From NCBI GenBank assembly GCA_030386875.1, contig CM059564.1:45280075-45344074 (forward strand): DNA of 64,000 bases, given 5' to 3'. Positions 35,898-47,689 of this stretch are shown in pieces. Every line of letters starts with the position of its first letter. Within the stretch, counting starts at the first letter, position 1. The notes under the pieces were generated by a model that was not told the DNA's origin, ran no database searches, and worked only from the letters and a program-made list of their open reading frames with translations. Origin of the DNA: Morinoia aosen. Taxonomy: Eukaryota; Arthropoda; Malacostraca; Amphipoda; Talitridae. A program made the position numbers and the translations under genes.

Positions 35898-36192
35898 CTA
35901 CGGCCTTGACGGCTTTTTTAGTGTTTCCAGCGTCGTCATGAACGAGTAATTGGTTGTGAGCTCGACCTCATGGAGTTGGCTTGATTTCATTGCCAAGGCT
36001 TTCATGTTGCGCGACACTGATGTCAACATTTGGTTAAAAAATCCTCGGTGAAGAAAATCCATTTTTGAAGTACGTAGTGTACGCGAGGCCTTTGCTTTGT
36101 AATATTTCTTCCCATCCATGAAATTTTGTGCAGAACTTGTTCGAATTTCTTTCAAATTTGTCTGATCAGAGCAGTCACTTTTAATTGCGAGT
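35898..36192 (-). CDS. candidate coding exon ending in a stop, function unknown
   Basis: The minus strand is open for about 97 codons to a TAG at 35900-35898. It reads SDCSDQTNLKEIRTSSAQNF, then KKYYKAKASRTLRTSKMDFL, GFFNQMLTSVSRNMKAL and TTNYSFMTTLETLKKP. It is basic and probably helical, and looks protein-like rather than random. Two acceptors are possible: TGTTTTCAG before 36192, or GATCAG before 36161. Only the second joins in phase with the candidate exon at 36976-37043. It may be a last exon of the gene whose large exon lies at 40440-41534. Confidence 0.5.
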
Positions 36193-36430
36193 CTGAAAAC
36201 ATTGATTCTGAGTCTTAATTAAGGCGTTATCGCATAAAAATTAAATCCCAGTTCCTAAATTCCTACTGTAAATGTACACAATTTTCATCCATACATAAGA
36301 TCAATTGTCACATTGGAAGGCTTGGCTTAACAATGCAGTTGATACTGAGTGTTATTAAATTATGAACCTAAATATGCATCCAGTTTCTTGACCACCTCTT
36401 TTCATTGATATTTCGTACTTATGAATCAAA

Positions 36431-36994
36431 ACTTTTCGGCTTCATCCCCTTTCAGTGATTCATTTGTTTAAAGTACACCGCATTTTGCTGTATATAGAGA
36501 CGACTAATTGAGACATAAATTTCCACTGTCTATACTGCTAAAGAGACACACTCTACATAAAATGAACGCGTGTGATGCGTATTCATTACCCCATGCGGGA
36601 AAGTTCAGTTTGGACGCCATTACTGACGAGTGCATCTCCAATTTCCAAAAAGAGTTCACGCAGTAGAGTGCTAAAGCTAATGCACTGAGTACTCAGGAGC
36701 GAACGGAAATATTTTGGTGTCATCCCCTTTCCAGCGATCCAGACGCTTAAAGCACCCACCGTTGAAATGCAGTTGCATTAATGAAGTTCTTCGTTAGAGT
36801 TAGAGAAGTGATGAGCTAAAGCAGTCAGTACTCACAGAGGTCAGGAGAGAGCGAAATATTTTCAGTTTCATCCCTTTTCTGTGATTCAGATATTTAAAGA
36901 CCCACCGTTGAACTGCCATTACATTAAATGAAGTTTTTCTTTAGAGAATTATGAGATAAAGCAGTGAGTACTCACAGAGATCAGGGGAGAGCGG
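36431..36994. repeat. ~140-bp tandem duplication, two close copies and one older split copy
   Basis: Copies at 36708-36853 and 36853-36994 share TCATCCCYTTTC, GATTCAGA-like and CACCCACCGTTGAA blocks, TTAGAG, and the end TACTCACAGAGRTCAGG(A/G)GAGAGCG. An older copy starts at 36431 (CTTCATCCCCTTTCAGTGAT) and resumes at 36665 (GTGCTAAAGC...GAGTACTCAGGAGCGAACGG). The shared end includes the donor-like sequence CTCTGTGAGTAC on the minus strand. Confidence 0.85.
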
Positions 36995-37043
36995 ACGTCT
37001 GCGGTGGTGGCGGTAGATGTTGGGTTGCGGCAGCGGCATCGAC
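36976..37043 (-). CDS. candidate small exon, function unknown
   Basis: A long T-rich tract ending GCGGCCCGCAG precedes 37043 and GTGAGT follows 36976 on the minus strand. The 68-bp GC-rich stretch contrasts with the AT-rich flanks. It is open in two frames: (G)RCRCRNPTSTATTADVRS if entered with one base carried over, or SMPLPQPNIYRHHRRRPLSP if entered with two. Both are compatible with the candidate exon at 39971-40067, depending on which donor the 1.1-kb exon uses. Confidence 0.5.
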
Positions 37044-37059
37044 CTGCGGGCCGCACAAG

Positions 37060-39689
37060 AAAAAAAATAAAACAGTTCATTTCCAATAAAAATGATGCAA
37101 AAAATGGTACATCATTTTTTTAAAAAATATTTTGAAGTAAAAACACTTATATGATACATACACATAAGTACTGTAATACCCATGTCACCAGTAAAAACAA
37201 ATGATTGAGGGCAATATATTCCTAATGTTGCTTTATCTAGATTTGATGATATATGTAACTATGTCTAATGTCTTCCCATCAAATTTGAGGCAGGCGTTGT
37301 GGGATCGCAACGCTAAACTGCTTAATAATTTATCTTAACTCATTCATCCACCTAGAAAATCATCAAAATTTAGGTTTGTACGTTTTTCTGTTTATGACAG
37401 AAGCATTATTATTTTTTATTCGTGTATTTCACGCGTCAAAAATGGCGGGATTTGATATTTTATTTATAGTTTAGAAAAATCTTTCAGATGTGGATGACAA
37501 GAAATATATTCATCCTAATAGTATCTGCGATCAAAATATCCTTGTAATTAACATCAGAGAAAATACTCTCAAAAAACCCTAAAATATATTTATTTATATT
37601 AGGGAGACATGTGCCGTTCCATTATATATCCGCTGTAATTATTTTTACCCGCGTCCAAATTTCCCGTCATCTTCTTATTAATAGCAATTTCCTTGTTGAA
37701 TATTTTTTCATGGCTATGATGACGAGTATTCTGTTTACATGAACTAGGTATACCCTGAAACTAATGTTGTATCCAAACGCCTACGTGACGTTCTTGTGAA
37801 ACTGAAACAACAGAGAAAACGCTTGATTAGTTCAGAGTTTCTCTTCCTCGCGTTGCCCTTCTCGACACTGGAGAAAACAATTTATCGTTCCTCATTTTTA
37901 TTACGATGTGGTAGAACGGAAGCCCAATTGGCCTTCCAAAATGTTGACCTTAATCGGATATTAAACAAGTACAGTAATAGCACAGGCAACAGACCAATAG
38001 TCCAATAAGAGGTGGAAAGTTTGGAATTTTAAGCATCCTTCAGGGAAATGTTTCACTTTCTAAATATTGTCTTGATCGTTTAGATGTTATTACGAAATAT
38101 AAAGATAAAGTATGATATTTCACGCAGGCACGATAAAAAGGTATTACAATTGTGCAATAGCGGGTATTGCACAAGTAATAGCTAATAGTAATAGCTGCGT
38201 CTGATAAGGAAATGGAATTTATAAAAAATACCAAATTTTAATACACATTACTTGATTCCGAGGCAATGCTGAGTTAGAAAATGATTCAGAACAAACTGTA
38301 AGAGTTTAACAATATTTTGAAGCATTCTGAGAATTCCAAGCTCACTTACGTCTTTGAATCGATCCTAGCTTGAATTTTATGACTACATTCGAGCCCATTC
38401 TTCACTTCTATTGGAAGTAAATATTATTTTGCACGTTCGTCCAATACATTTCTCAGCATAACAATACCCACTTCAGAACAATAGGTTTATCTATTTACGC
38501 TAGTAATTATTTAGCCCAGGCTTACATTGGTTCTCGCAGTCGAAGAAAACTGTTGAATTTTTCTCAGATAGAGAGTTTCTGACCTGAAATGCTGGTTTTT
38601 CATGGGAATGAAAATTATTGGAAATTTTTAGAAGGCACAATTACAGGAAGTTTATTGTGTCGAGTTAGCGTGTGCAACAGGTAACACAGTCTTCCAGCGA
38701 AGTGACGACGTGTTCAGCGCTGGACACGTTTGCAGCGTGTTCACGCGTGTTATAACCAGTTATAGCGGGTTGCAGTGGGTTGTAGCGTAATAATTCGCAA
38801 ATGTTTGTCTGTAAGTCAATTCTCAGTTTATAAGTGTGAGACTAAGTTCTACTTCATAGTCTGGTTAAATTGCAAATAATAAGTAAAATACATTTTAAGT
38901 ATTACGTGTACATACGTAGTTGGAATGTCTTTACCTAAATTAAATTGAACTTCAGTCATCCGGTTCACATTTATTATTGATATATAACATGAAATAATTG
39001 TAACATTGAGTAAGAAACGAAAAATTGTTTCACAAATTCGTGAAAAATAATTTACAACCTGTCGCCGATTCTGCTATTGGAAAAACAAGTTTTGTTGTCA
39101 TTCCAGTATTTCTGTCTCGTCACGGACTTCAGAGTTCAAACCAGAGACCACTTAATTGTGCCTCCCTCTTTCACCTGAGGGGCGCACCGAGGCAATAATT
39201 TGCACTCAGAACAGCTCTCAGGGCAGCGGTCTTACTCTTTGAATGTAAATTTCTATCGGAAAACGGGCTTCAAAGGAAAGCAACGAAGCTTCTCAGTTAG
39301 GGCCAACGGTTTCAGATAACCGTAGGAGAATACAAGTTAATTTTATTTCAGTATTTTAATGCATTTCTCCCAGACGCTGTTTCTGATGTTTGTTATCATT
39401 TACCTGACGTACTACTCCATGTACATTTTGGTGCTGCTTCCAATTTCCATGTTCTGTGAAACTTCTGGGTGTAAACAAAGGCAGCGCATTTTATCGGCCG
39501 TCTTACTTGCCACATGCTCACTCAACACACGCAGCCTCTGCGCTTGTTGGCGAAACTTGAGGATTTTACCCCGGAGATCGGTGCTGCATCGGTGAGTTCA
39601 AAAATGGTGGAAAGTGCGGGATTTTAAGCATTGTTTGGTGCTAACCTTCACGTTCAAGATATTGGCTAAATCGCTTACGATCTTATGAT
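37060..39689 (-). other. probable intron of the minus-strand gene
   Basis: AT-rich sequence between candidate exons at 36976-37043 and 39971-40067. Some open stretches exist (37796-38008 plus, 39359-39595 plus) with no coding signature. A short stretch at 38650-38790 is rich in GTGTT/CAGCG words. Calling it an intron depends on the exon model being right. Confidence 0.4.
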
Positions 39690-39980
39690 GAAATATATGA
39701 TAAAGCACGAGATCTCACACACAATATAGCCCTCCCCAGTACATTCTGGGATGACAATTCTATCCTGATATAGAATGTTTGCTCTGAAACTTGGAGCGGA
39801 GTTAAGATATGAGATCGTGGAGCATTACCAGCGTTAGGCTACAGATAAAGCATATCTCACACAAAACATAGCGCTCCACAGCACATTCAGGGGTAACAAG
39901 TCTATCCTGATACAGAATGCTTCCTCTAAAACTTGGAGTGAAGTTAAGATGTGAGATCGAGGAGCATTACCTGCGGTAGG
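39690..39980. repeat. ~142-bp tandem duplication overlapping a splice donor
   Basis: The copy at about 39697-39838 and the copy at 39843-39980 share GAT/CTCACACA, CATTCWGGGRTGACAA-like, CTATCCTGATA(T/C)AGAATG and AAACTTGGAG, and end GAGATCG(A/T)GGAGCATTACC. The second copy includes the minus-strand donor of the candidate exon at 39971-40067 (GCAG|GTAATG). The first copy holds a decayed counterpart (GCTGGTAATG). Confidence 0.85.
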
Positions 39981-40067
39981 CCGCTCTGTGGCGGCGATGA
40001 GGGCTGTCCCGGCGCCGTATTTCATTCTGGATGAAGGCGTACGAAGATCGATCACCTCGGCCTGACA
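39971..40067 (-). CDS. candidate exon, function unknown
   Basis: On the minus strand, TTTGCCGGCAG precedes 40067 and GTAATG follows 39971 (ACCGCAG|GTAATG, a strong donor). The 97-bp exon is GC-rich compared with its flanks. Entered in phase 0 it reads CQAEVIDLRTPSSRMKYGAG then TALIAATERPTA. Entered in phase 1 it reads SGRGDRSSYAFIQNEIRRRD and onward. Phase 0 looks more protein-like and fits the downstream 36976 and 36161 exons; phase 1 fits the stronger donor of the upstream exon. Confidence 0.6.
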
Positions 40068-40081
40068 CTGCCGGCAAAACG

Positions 40082-40345
40082 ACACGTAAATTAGAAGGGT
40101 AAGAATTATTGCATATTTTTCTTGCGCTATAAAAATTTGGTCGAGCAAGTAGTTAAATGGCAGCACAACTGAAGCCCTGAATGGGTGTTCGAATTTATTC
40201 CTGCAAAAACAGTTTCATGAAACAACGCATAAATTAGAAGCAGAAGAATTATTGTGTATTTTTCTGGCGCTAGAAAAATTTGGTCGAGCAAGTTGTTATA
40301 TGGCAACACAACTGAAACCGTGCGTGGGTGTTCGAATTTGTTATC
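40082..40345. repeat. ~145-bp tandem duplication in an intron
   Basis: The segments at 40082-40200 and 40227-40345 share TAAATTAGAAG, AAGAATTATTG, AAAAATTTGGTCGAGCAAGT, CAACTGAA(G/A)CC and GGGTGTTCGAATTTRTT. The pair fills most of the interval between the candidate exons at 39971-40067 and 40440-41534. Confidence 0.85.
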
Positions 40346-40439
40346 GCAAAAACAATCTGAAGTCATCTTACACAGCTGAGAAAACGTAAAATTTCTCTAC
40401 TGTGCAGTAAGTGTCCCAGTTTGCGTGAGCTAACATTAC

Positions 40440-41534
40440 CTGAGATTTTTTTCGCGTTCGGCTCAGTGTTCTCTTTGTTGGCAGACCTGTTGTTGGAAGC
40501 ACTCAGGACAAACCCCTCATTTATGAATGTCTCTTCGATGGCATCTTCTTGGTCATTGGAAACTGAGTTTTCATCGTGGAGGCCAATGCTCAAAGTTTTT
40601 TCTAATTCTTTGACTAGTTCTTCGGACATCACCAGGGATTGTTTGCCCTCTTCGTCTTGGGCGCGAGTGTCCTGAAGAAACCTCTTATTCTGATCACCGC
40701 AGGTCTCAGTTTCCAGCAAGTCACGCGAGTTAGCAGCCACGCAGTTCTTGTCTTGCTGTGCTAACTTGGGCATCTCGAGCAGGGACGATGGATGCATTGA
40801 CAGAATGTTGTTATTAAAATTAGAGTCTTTATTAACGATTTGGTCTTGAAGACTCGAAGATTGCTTCATGGTGGCGGCAACGTTCGCTCCTTCTTTGAGA
40901 TGCTCTCTCTGCTTGCGATAGTGTTTCATCTTCCGATTCTGGAAAGCTAGCTCGTCCCTGCCGTTTGATAACTGGGCATCTTCCATTTTAATTTTGGTTT
41001 CCGCGAGCTGGTCGCCTCCGTATAACTTCCTGGCCGAGCAGTGCTTAGTATTCTCCAAGGGATGCTCTGATTTTACTGGCGACACGACATTGGCATTTTC
41101 GTCGTTAGCTGCCAATAAACTATCAAGAGAAGATACTGCAGGTTCGGGGGAATGAACGGCTGGTCTAGAATTGGAAACTTCAGAGTGGCTGGTAAAAGTT
41201 CGTCTCTCGAGGCCAGGACTTTGTGCCTGCAGAACTTTGCGGTCATTCAGGGGACTCAGCCGGGAATCGGGTCTGGAGAAATAACCTATTGATGACGCAT
41301 CAGAATCGTCGCAGGTAGTATTCTGTATGAAGTTGCAATGAGCATCTACTGTACAAGAATCGTTGGTGAACGCTTCGTTAGCGAGGGGGATGTTCTCTGA
41401 GTCGTTGGCGTTTTCATTTAGATCACAAAAATCATTGTCGCAGAGAGCAAGGGCTGAGTCAGGTCTGGTCTGAGCGTGCGACAGGGCTCTGGGAGCGACG
41501 ATCGAGTTGGAGTTCGACAGACCGAAACAAATAT
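40440..41534 (-). CDS. large coding exon of an unrecognised polar protein with a KEN motif
   Basis: This is the best-supported host coding region here. The minus strand is open for 364 codons from an acceptor (TTATTTCTTATTGCAG before 41534) to a strong donor (ATCTCAG|GTAATG). The length is 1095 bp, divisible by three, with phase 1 at both ends. The same frame runs past the donor to 40363, so a second donor after TGT (GTAAGA, exon end 40372) is possible and would change the phase to 0. The protein is rich in Asp, Asn, Ser and Glu with several Cys and is probably disordered. Landmarks are a basic stretch KMKHYRKQREHLKEG, an acidic EELVKELEKTLSIG, an RDLL (RxxL) site and, about ten residues before the end, NKENTEP containing a KEN box. 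KEN and RxxL are degradation signals for the anaphase-promoting complex, so a cell-cycle protein is possible, but the motifs are short and this is inference. No family recognised. Confidence 0.75.
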
Positions 41535-42101
41535 CTGCAATAAGAAATAAATATCGTCAATCCTAGATAAAAAACTTTTAGGTTTATTATAATCTCAACG
41601 TTACACAAGTGATGTCAGGTAAATATAGATCTCAGTTTAGTTTCAGGTTCGCGTAATTCTCATTTTTCACAAACTATATAAACGAGTTCTTTCTTTATAA
41701 GCACCAGCAGGAAAAATAGCAACATTCATGAAACGTATCGAAATTAATAATTTTTTTTCTAAAACATAGATAGCATCGGAAAGTGAGCCAATATTTAGCT
41801 TCTCGAACATCTCGTTGAGATGAAACCCATTTATCCCCTCGTATTTCTCGACTTCTATTTTCTCTTAGATTGAGTAACCATTACTTATAACCTAAAATTG
41901 CAATTTTACAGGAAAGTTTGTTTCTTAGTAACCGTTTGCCAGTATCACCCTTTTTTATGGAATAAGTTTCTCCTGGAGTTATGCAGTTATTTGAAGTAAA
42001 GATTCTATTAATCGCCGTGCTAACATATCTAACATATTATTGTGCAAATCCCCTACTGCCTCGACTGCTAAATGCCCGAGGGTTGAAGATCGCTCCGTTA
42101 C

Positions 42102-42262
42102 CTCGAGGTTGGTGAAGAGATTTGGCTGCAGGAGAGACCAACATATCACCGACGGTCCAAGAATTTGGTCTTCGCAACTTTCGGTTCCGCTGAGGTTTGC
42201 TGTGTGCGTGTGATGTGGAGTTGACCGTCTCGATTGTGTGGAAATTTTAAATGATCCAAGTT
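42102..42262 (-). CDS. candidate upstream exon of the same gene
   Basis: On the minus strand CCTCGAG|GTAACG at 42102 is a good donor. One frame, QRNRKLRRPNSWTVGDMLVS then PAAKSLHQPR, leaves one base over and joins in phase with the 41534 exon (codon G+AT). That frame has a stop near 42247, so its acceptor must lie further in; CACACAG, AACCTCAG and CTCTCCTGCAG (before 42125, giving a 24-bp micro-exon) are candidates. The outermost acceptor (AATATTTCAG before 42262) opens another frame (STPHHTHTANLSGTESCEDQ and onward) that would end in phase 0 and hit a stop in the next exon. The exon is likely, its 5' limit is not settled. Confidence 0.4.
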
Positions 42263-45200
42263 CTGAAATATTGGTGTTATGCTGCTCAGTTCAGGAGCTG
42301 TGCCTCAATGTGTATTCGTCTCCCAAGTGAGAACGATTTGTTTATTTTATGAGAGGAGGTCTTGGAGTGCGCCGATGTCGGGTAGCACCTGCTGGAGTCG
42401 CTTTCTTGGCTGCTGCGCTGCTGGGAAGAAATGTAAAATTACAGCAATGGAGACGCAGGCTAAGTGCTCGAACATTTTGTTCAATACGCAAGAACAACTT
42501 TGTCGGAGCCCCGTGATATATTTTTTAGCATTTTAAAGCATTTGTTCTCACAAATAAAAGAACCAAACAAAAGTGGGCGTGGCACGAAGCTTAATAAAAA
42601 AATGGCGATGCAAAAACATGCCAAAAAGACGAACATGGAAATATAATACATTGGTTATTGCATATTGGCGCTCTTCTATTGATGAAAATATTTGATTGAT
42701 ATATCACTTGTTTTCTAAGGTGATCGATTGTCAGAAAATGTAATAACCTTTAAGAAAATGGTTAGTTTCCAACTCAATTTTCAAATAAAAAACTTGCGAA
42801 TCAATCATTCTTAAAATCATTGCCAATTTCCATTAATTGCTTTTTGAGTCATTTATCTTCTGCCATAAGGATTCATGCACCAGATCTCCAGAAAAATACT
42901 AATGATTCTTTCTAGAACAACAAGGGCTTACAATTACGTACACGAAAATTACATTATCTCGTTAAACGGTTTGCAAGTTAAGATATTGCTCAAAGAGTGG
43001 AAAATTATGCTATTCACAACTTGTCTAGGCAACCTCCTCTGGTCTCATCCATCTCGCTTTGACCACATCAGCCGAAGACAAATGAGGTCGAGAGCATTAG
43101 AGAATGACCTTTAGTGTGCTCGGCATTTGAAAAAAAAACTTTGTGAAGAAAACCACTTTCTCACAATCAACTAACTCTCACTATCTGGAAAGCGCGCACG
43201 TTTCCCTTTTTGCGCTGTAAGTAAAGGTAAAAATTCACATTTCTTTTGTGACACGCTCACTCTAAAAACTTGAAAGCCCATGGAAGGGGTAAAATGATGT
43301 TACAATCAAGCTCTAAATCAAAATGTGTGGAAATAGTTGTAGTTCTAAAGGCACTCTGTTTTTCTTTCTACAGGGAAACTTACCAAAAAATATGGAGACA
43401 TATTTATTAAATGAAGAGTAAACGAAATGAGACGATACAAAACATTTCGTAGAATGTAAATTAAATGACTGTATACTTTTTAGAAATCATTGCACAGATT
43501 TAAATAGGCAGTAAACTCCTACGTGTAGACAAAGTAACCCCACACTGCAGCAGAAGAAAAGATGGCTATCAAGGAGGGCTTGGGGTGAGAGCGCTGCAAA
43601 GCGGCTCCCAGTTTCATCTCTGCACGCATGGTTCAACCACTGGTTGATAGCCGTGCAGTATTCTCGCTTCGAGCATTTGGGAGAGCTGAGCTGCTCAGCC
43701 CTCATTAAGCTGAGGATGACATGCGCCGCCGCATCTGCTCTACCTTCTGCCAGACAGACCTATCTCGGCCTTCAAACCAAGCTCTGGCTGCAATTGGCTG
43801 CTGGAAAAATTTGCTACGCTGGTCAATGTCATGGTTTCGCCTGACAATTTGTTTAGAGGACTCGAGAATATCTGTTAAACGGGAATACTTAAATCTAAGT
43901 AAGGTTTAAAATTAACCGGTTAACTAACAACATCGGACCATAAAACCCTGCATAAATACTACGAAGTAGTCAGCAATGAGAAGTTAAGGGCAAAAACCAA
44001 AGTAATCCCCATTGTTCAAAGTAGTATGTGGTTAATATAAAACGAACGGTTTGGGCCTCGACCCATCATGAGCTGTGAGATCAGCGAATATTTATAAAGA
44101 AAATTAAAAATATTGAGTAGGTACTTTGTACACAGTCATACATGACGAGAGACATTTGCCCTAAAAACTACTATGCCCTAAAAACTGAACACAGGTGAAG
44201 AAAAAATGAACGAAACGCTCAGAGGCACCTAATTGAAACGTTAACAACAGAGCGTTCCCTAAAGCTACAGTTGCCCAACCAAAAGCAAGGGATGTGCACC
44301 CTGCATAACATTAAAATTGAGTTTGTTCTTATGTACAAATGGGGATTTAAGAATTCTAAATTTTGTTACAATGCGAAAAGATGCTAAAGGTAAAAAAATC
44401 AAGATCAGAAACTCTAACATCACACTAATCCTCCGCATGAAATCATATGACAGAATGTGGAGGGGGAAAAAGACGAGCCCCTATTCTAGAACCAACTCCT
44501 ACCTGTTCCCCTAGTCTGACACTTAATGTACGGGCTGATGAGCCAAAATACGTCGATGCACACTGTGCACAGCTAGACTTTTAGACAAGACAATTAAGAA
44601 CGGAGACACGAAGAAATATTGTCTTTAAGTAGGATACTTTGGTTTCTTGCACTTGACTTTTTATTAAAATTTCTTACCAAGCCTCAACCTTCTCCAGTCA
44701 TGAATAATTTTCACTTTTTACCGCCACTTGGTCCGTCTATCGTGAGGAAAAACAAGGTTCAAATATTCTTCTCTACGCAGACAAGATGAGGAAGCTTCCG
44801 CCTTTTTAGACTTGCGTCTCTTCAGAAATCCGAAGGCAAACTTCACACTCGCCAATATTGCGTCCTGGCTGTAATGAGCAGCGCTGCTCCGTCGGATTTA
44901 TTGCTCCGCATCGCAATTTTGGCGCATTTTCTAGCCGCCATAATATCCGAAACCGTTGCTGCCGCACGCAATTTCGTTTTCATTTTATTACACACAGCAA
45001 AACACCTTCTGGAGCTTTGGGTTGCCGTGGTATTTGAGATATGCTCAATAAAACAACATATTGGACAACGATACGAAGTAATGATAGCTAAATTTTTGAG
45101 TGAGTTATTCGATGCAGAATCAGCAAACATGACAAAAGTGTACAGCCTTTTCCCATCATGTGATAAGTGTTCAGTTTCCGAGAGTCAGAACTAAGGGAGG

Positions 45201-46520
45201 AAATCTGAGAACTAAAAAAGAAATTCATAAGTGCTTATTGCAGAAAATTGATCTCTCGTTTTATTAGTGTTAATTTTTTTTTTAGTTCGAACATTTTCAG
45301 AGAGCTCGGCTGTTATGCTCATATTGACATAACTGAGTTTTGAACTTGATACAATTTATGAAATAGCTCGACAAGTATGGCTTTATCTGTTGTTGGACAT
45401 TTTAGGTAGCGGCTTTTTATTTTTTGAAAAAATGTCCCCGTTATTCTCGCATATCTTTGTCACATTCAATGAGTTCATTCTCAAAACTGAGCATATACCG
45501 CAGTATGTTGGGGTTCTTTGTCATAGAATTGCAAAAAATTCGCGCGGATACTGAATAAATAGATTCTCTAAAGAATGGTATGTTTCAACCCTTTATGTCT
45601 TTCAGTTTCTCCATTAGAAGAAGGAATGAGCTCTTCAACCTCCTCTTTGATATCAGATACATAATATGTTTCAAACATTCATTTTAACTAAACGTCAGCA
45701 ATTCTTCAAACAACAACTCCATAGCAAAATTAACTAGTTTCACATCGATCTATAGAATAAAAATAAATAAGTTCTTTTCTTTAAATAGATTTTCCTGCCG
45801 GGGCTGAATTGAGAGCTAGAGCAACAGCTGTTCTTGTATCACAAGCTAAAGAAACAAGCTGCTAAACTAGGCACCAAACTGCCAAAATAGTTTCAAGACG
45901 TTCTCCAGTGGCGTAATCCCAATAAATTCGGAGGAGACGAAAGAAACAAGACGGATTACACGCAGAAAATACAATGAAAGTAGCAAGAGAAATGTGTCTG
46001 AAGTCCTTCTTATCATTAAGTTGTGCTAAAAATCGGGTAAGCACTGAGTCTATTCGACGTGTGACTTGACTGTAGCGCACTTCTGAGAAAGTGCAATTCT
46101 GTACATTCATTACATACTGCATTAGTTTTTCTGCTTACACTTAGTAGGTACAGCAATACTTTATTACATTTATGATAGCATAGTGAATTAACACAGGCGA
46201 TACGTTTGTTTCAGAATCCTGTCATAACTAAAGGGGAAAAATTTTACAGTTTAAAGTCCTTGTATGATCTTTGTACTCACTCGTATGTAACTCCATTTTC
46301 AGGCTCTTTCCTTCAGTATTTGAGACCATAAGTCAGAAATGTCCTCTCAAGTCCGACTCTTTCTCTCTTTCATACTCTCTTGCCCTCCCCTCAAGATAAA
46401 ACCTCTAATGAGAAGCTCCCTCACACGAGAGTGAGATGACCTCTTGTATCTCTGAGACATAAGAGGCGAGAGTGTTGAGAGCAGCGCTAGATTATGGAAA
46501 TCCTGGTGACTGTGGCTTGT
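42263..46520. other. unassigned DNA, possibly upstream introns
   Basis: No firm gene. Open stretches at 43487-43705 (minus, SPKCSKREYCTAINQWLNHA) and 44843-45194 (both strands) were noted. The latter has a plus-strand ATG frame of 106 codons and an overlapping minus frame with a good purine-first codon texture. Neither has decisive splice or start evidence. Confidence 0.4.
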
Positions 46521-46525
46521 TCCGT

Positions 46526-46770
46526 CGCACCCTCCAGATCTCGCCGCTACCCTGCTCGCTCTGCTCTAAAGCTCCCCGCAGCTTGAAACGCAAAGAATTT
46601 TAACTTCTAGGAACAATTTACCTAATCAAACTGGAAAAAAATAGAATAAAATAACTATAAAAAGGACCTTCCTGGTCGAAGGGAGTGCAAATCTCACCGC
46701 TACCCTGCTCGCTTTGCACTCAAGCTTCCTTTAGCTCGCGGGGCTGCAAGGAACGATATGTCACAAACAA
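46526..46770. repeat. ~155-bp direct duplication
   Basis: ATCTCGCCGCTACCCTGCTC at 46538 recurs as ATCTCACCGCTACCCTGCTC at 46691. Each is followed by GCTYTGC, AAGCTYCC, GCAGC/TAGCTCGC and AAYGA/AAAGAA elements. Confidence 0.7.
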
Positions 46771-47483
46771 TTTGTATTACTAGGAAAAGAAATGGCGATC
46801 TGACTACATTTGAACAATGTTTACTTTCATTTTGACCTAACGATGTCGCAAGATTTAGATAAAAAATGCCGTCCGCAGCTGCTGTTCGAAAGGAGGTTAC
46901 CGACTTAGGGGATGTGAAACGTTTTAATACGAATGTTCTTCTAGTATTCTAGTAAATATTTGTAATCCTATCATTTTACATTGAATTCCTTTTCATAATA
47001 AGTAAAATCCAAAATTGAAAAGTATACTCTATGGGAGGTCGAACTTCAAGCAACTACATTAGATGTCGGAAATAGATTTCCTTAATACCCAAATTATGTG
47101 AGAAAAAGAAAAGTATATATTTTTAAAAATTCTTGAAATGAAAAAAAATCACTGGTTTCCTAGTTACCATACTCTGCATGACACCGCAGACAGAATAGCA
47201 GACTTTTTTGATGAATATCTATGTATAGGTTTTACAGCGTGACACAATAAGGATACACCAGTTAAATGAAGAATCAGAGATGTATATTACTATTAGCACA
47301 AAAAAGGGTCACAAATACAGAATGAAATATCAATTACAATATCAGAAATGTACTTGTTACACTAAATATAACGGCTTAAGTGGCATTCGAGGCATAAAAG
47401 AGCTGTATGAATAAAAATTTGAAATGTCTGGCTCTTTTGCTGTTGATTCAGTTATTCATGACAGAATTACAATAGCAATTTTA

Positions 47484-47680
47484 CTAATCTAACGATATAT
47501 GTACATATAAATATCGTAACTAATTTTAGTACCTTTGGTTCAGGATTTCTGGTGCCTTCGTATAATTTTCTTAAACGTTACTAATCTAACAATCCTCGTA
47601 TATTAAATATCGTTACTCATTTTAACGGTTTTTATTAAAAATTACTAATGCCTTTCTTATAATTTTTCCCAACGCTGTTC
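47484..47680. repeat. ~98-bp direct duplication
   Basis: Both copies read ACTAATCTAAC(G/A)AT, then ATAAATATCGT(A/T)ACT, a TTTTA tract, GGTGCCTTCGTATAATTTTC or ATGCCTTTCTTATAATTTTT, and AACG. Confidence 0.75.
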
Positions 47681-47689
47681 TTGATAATT

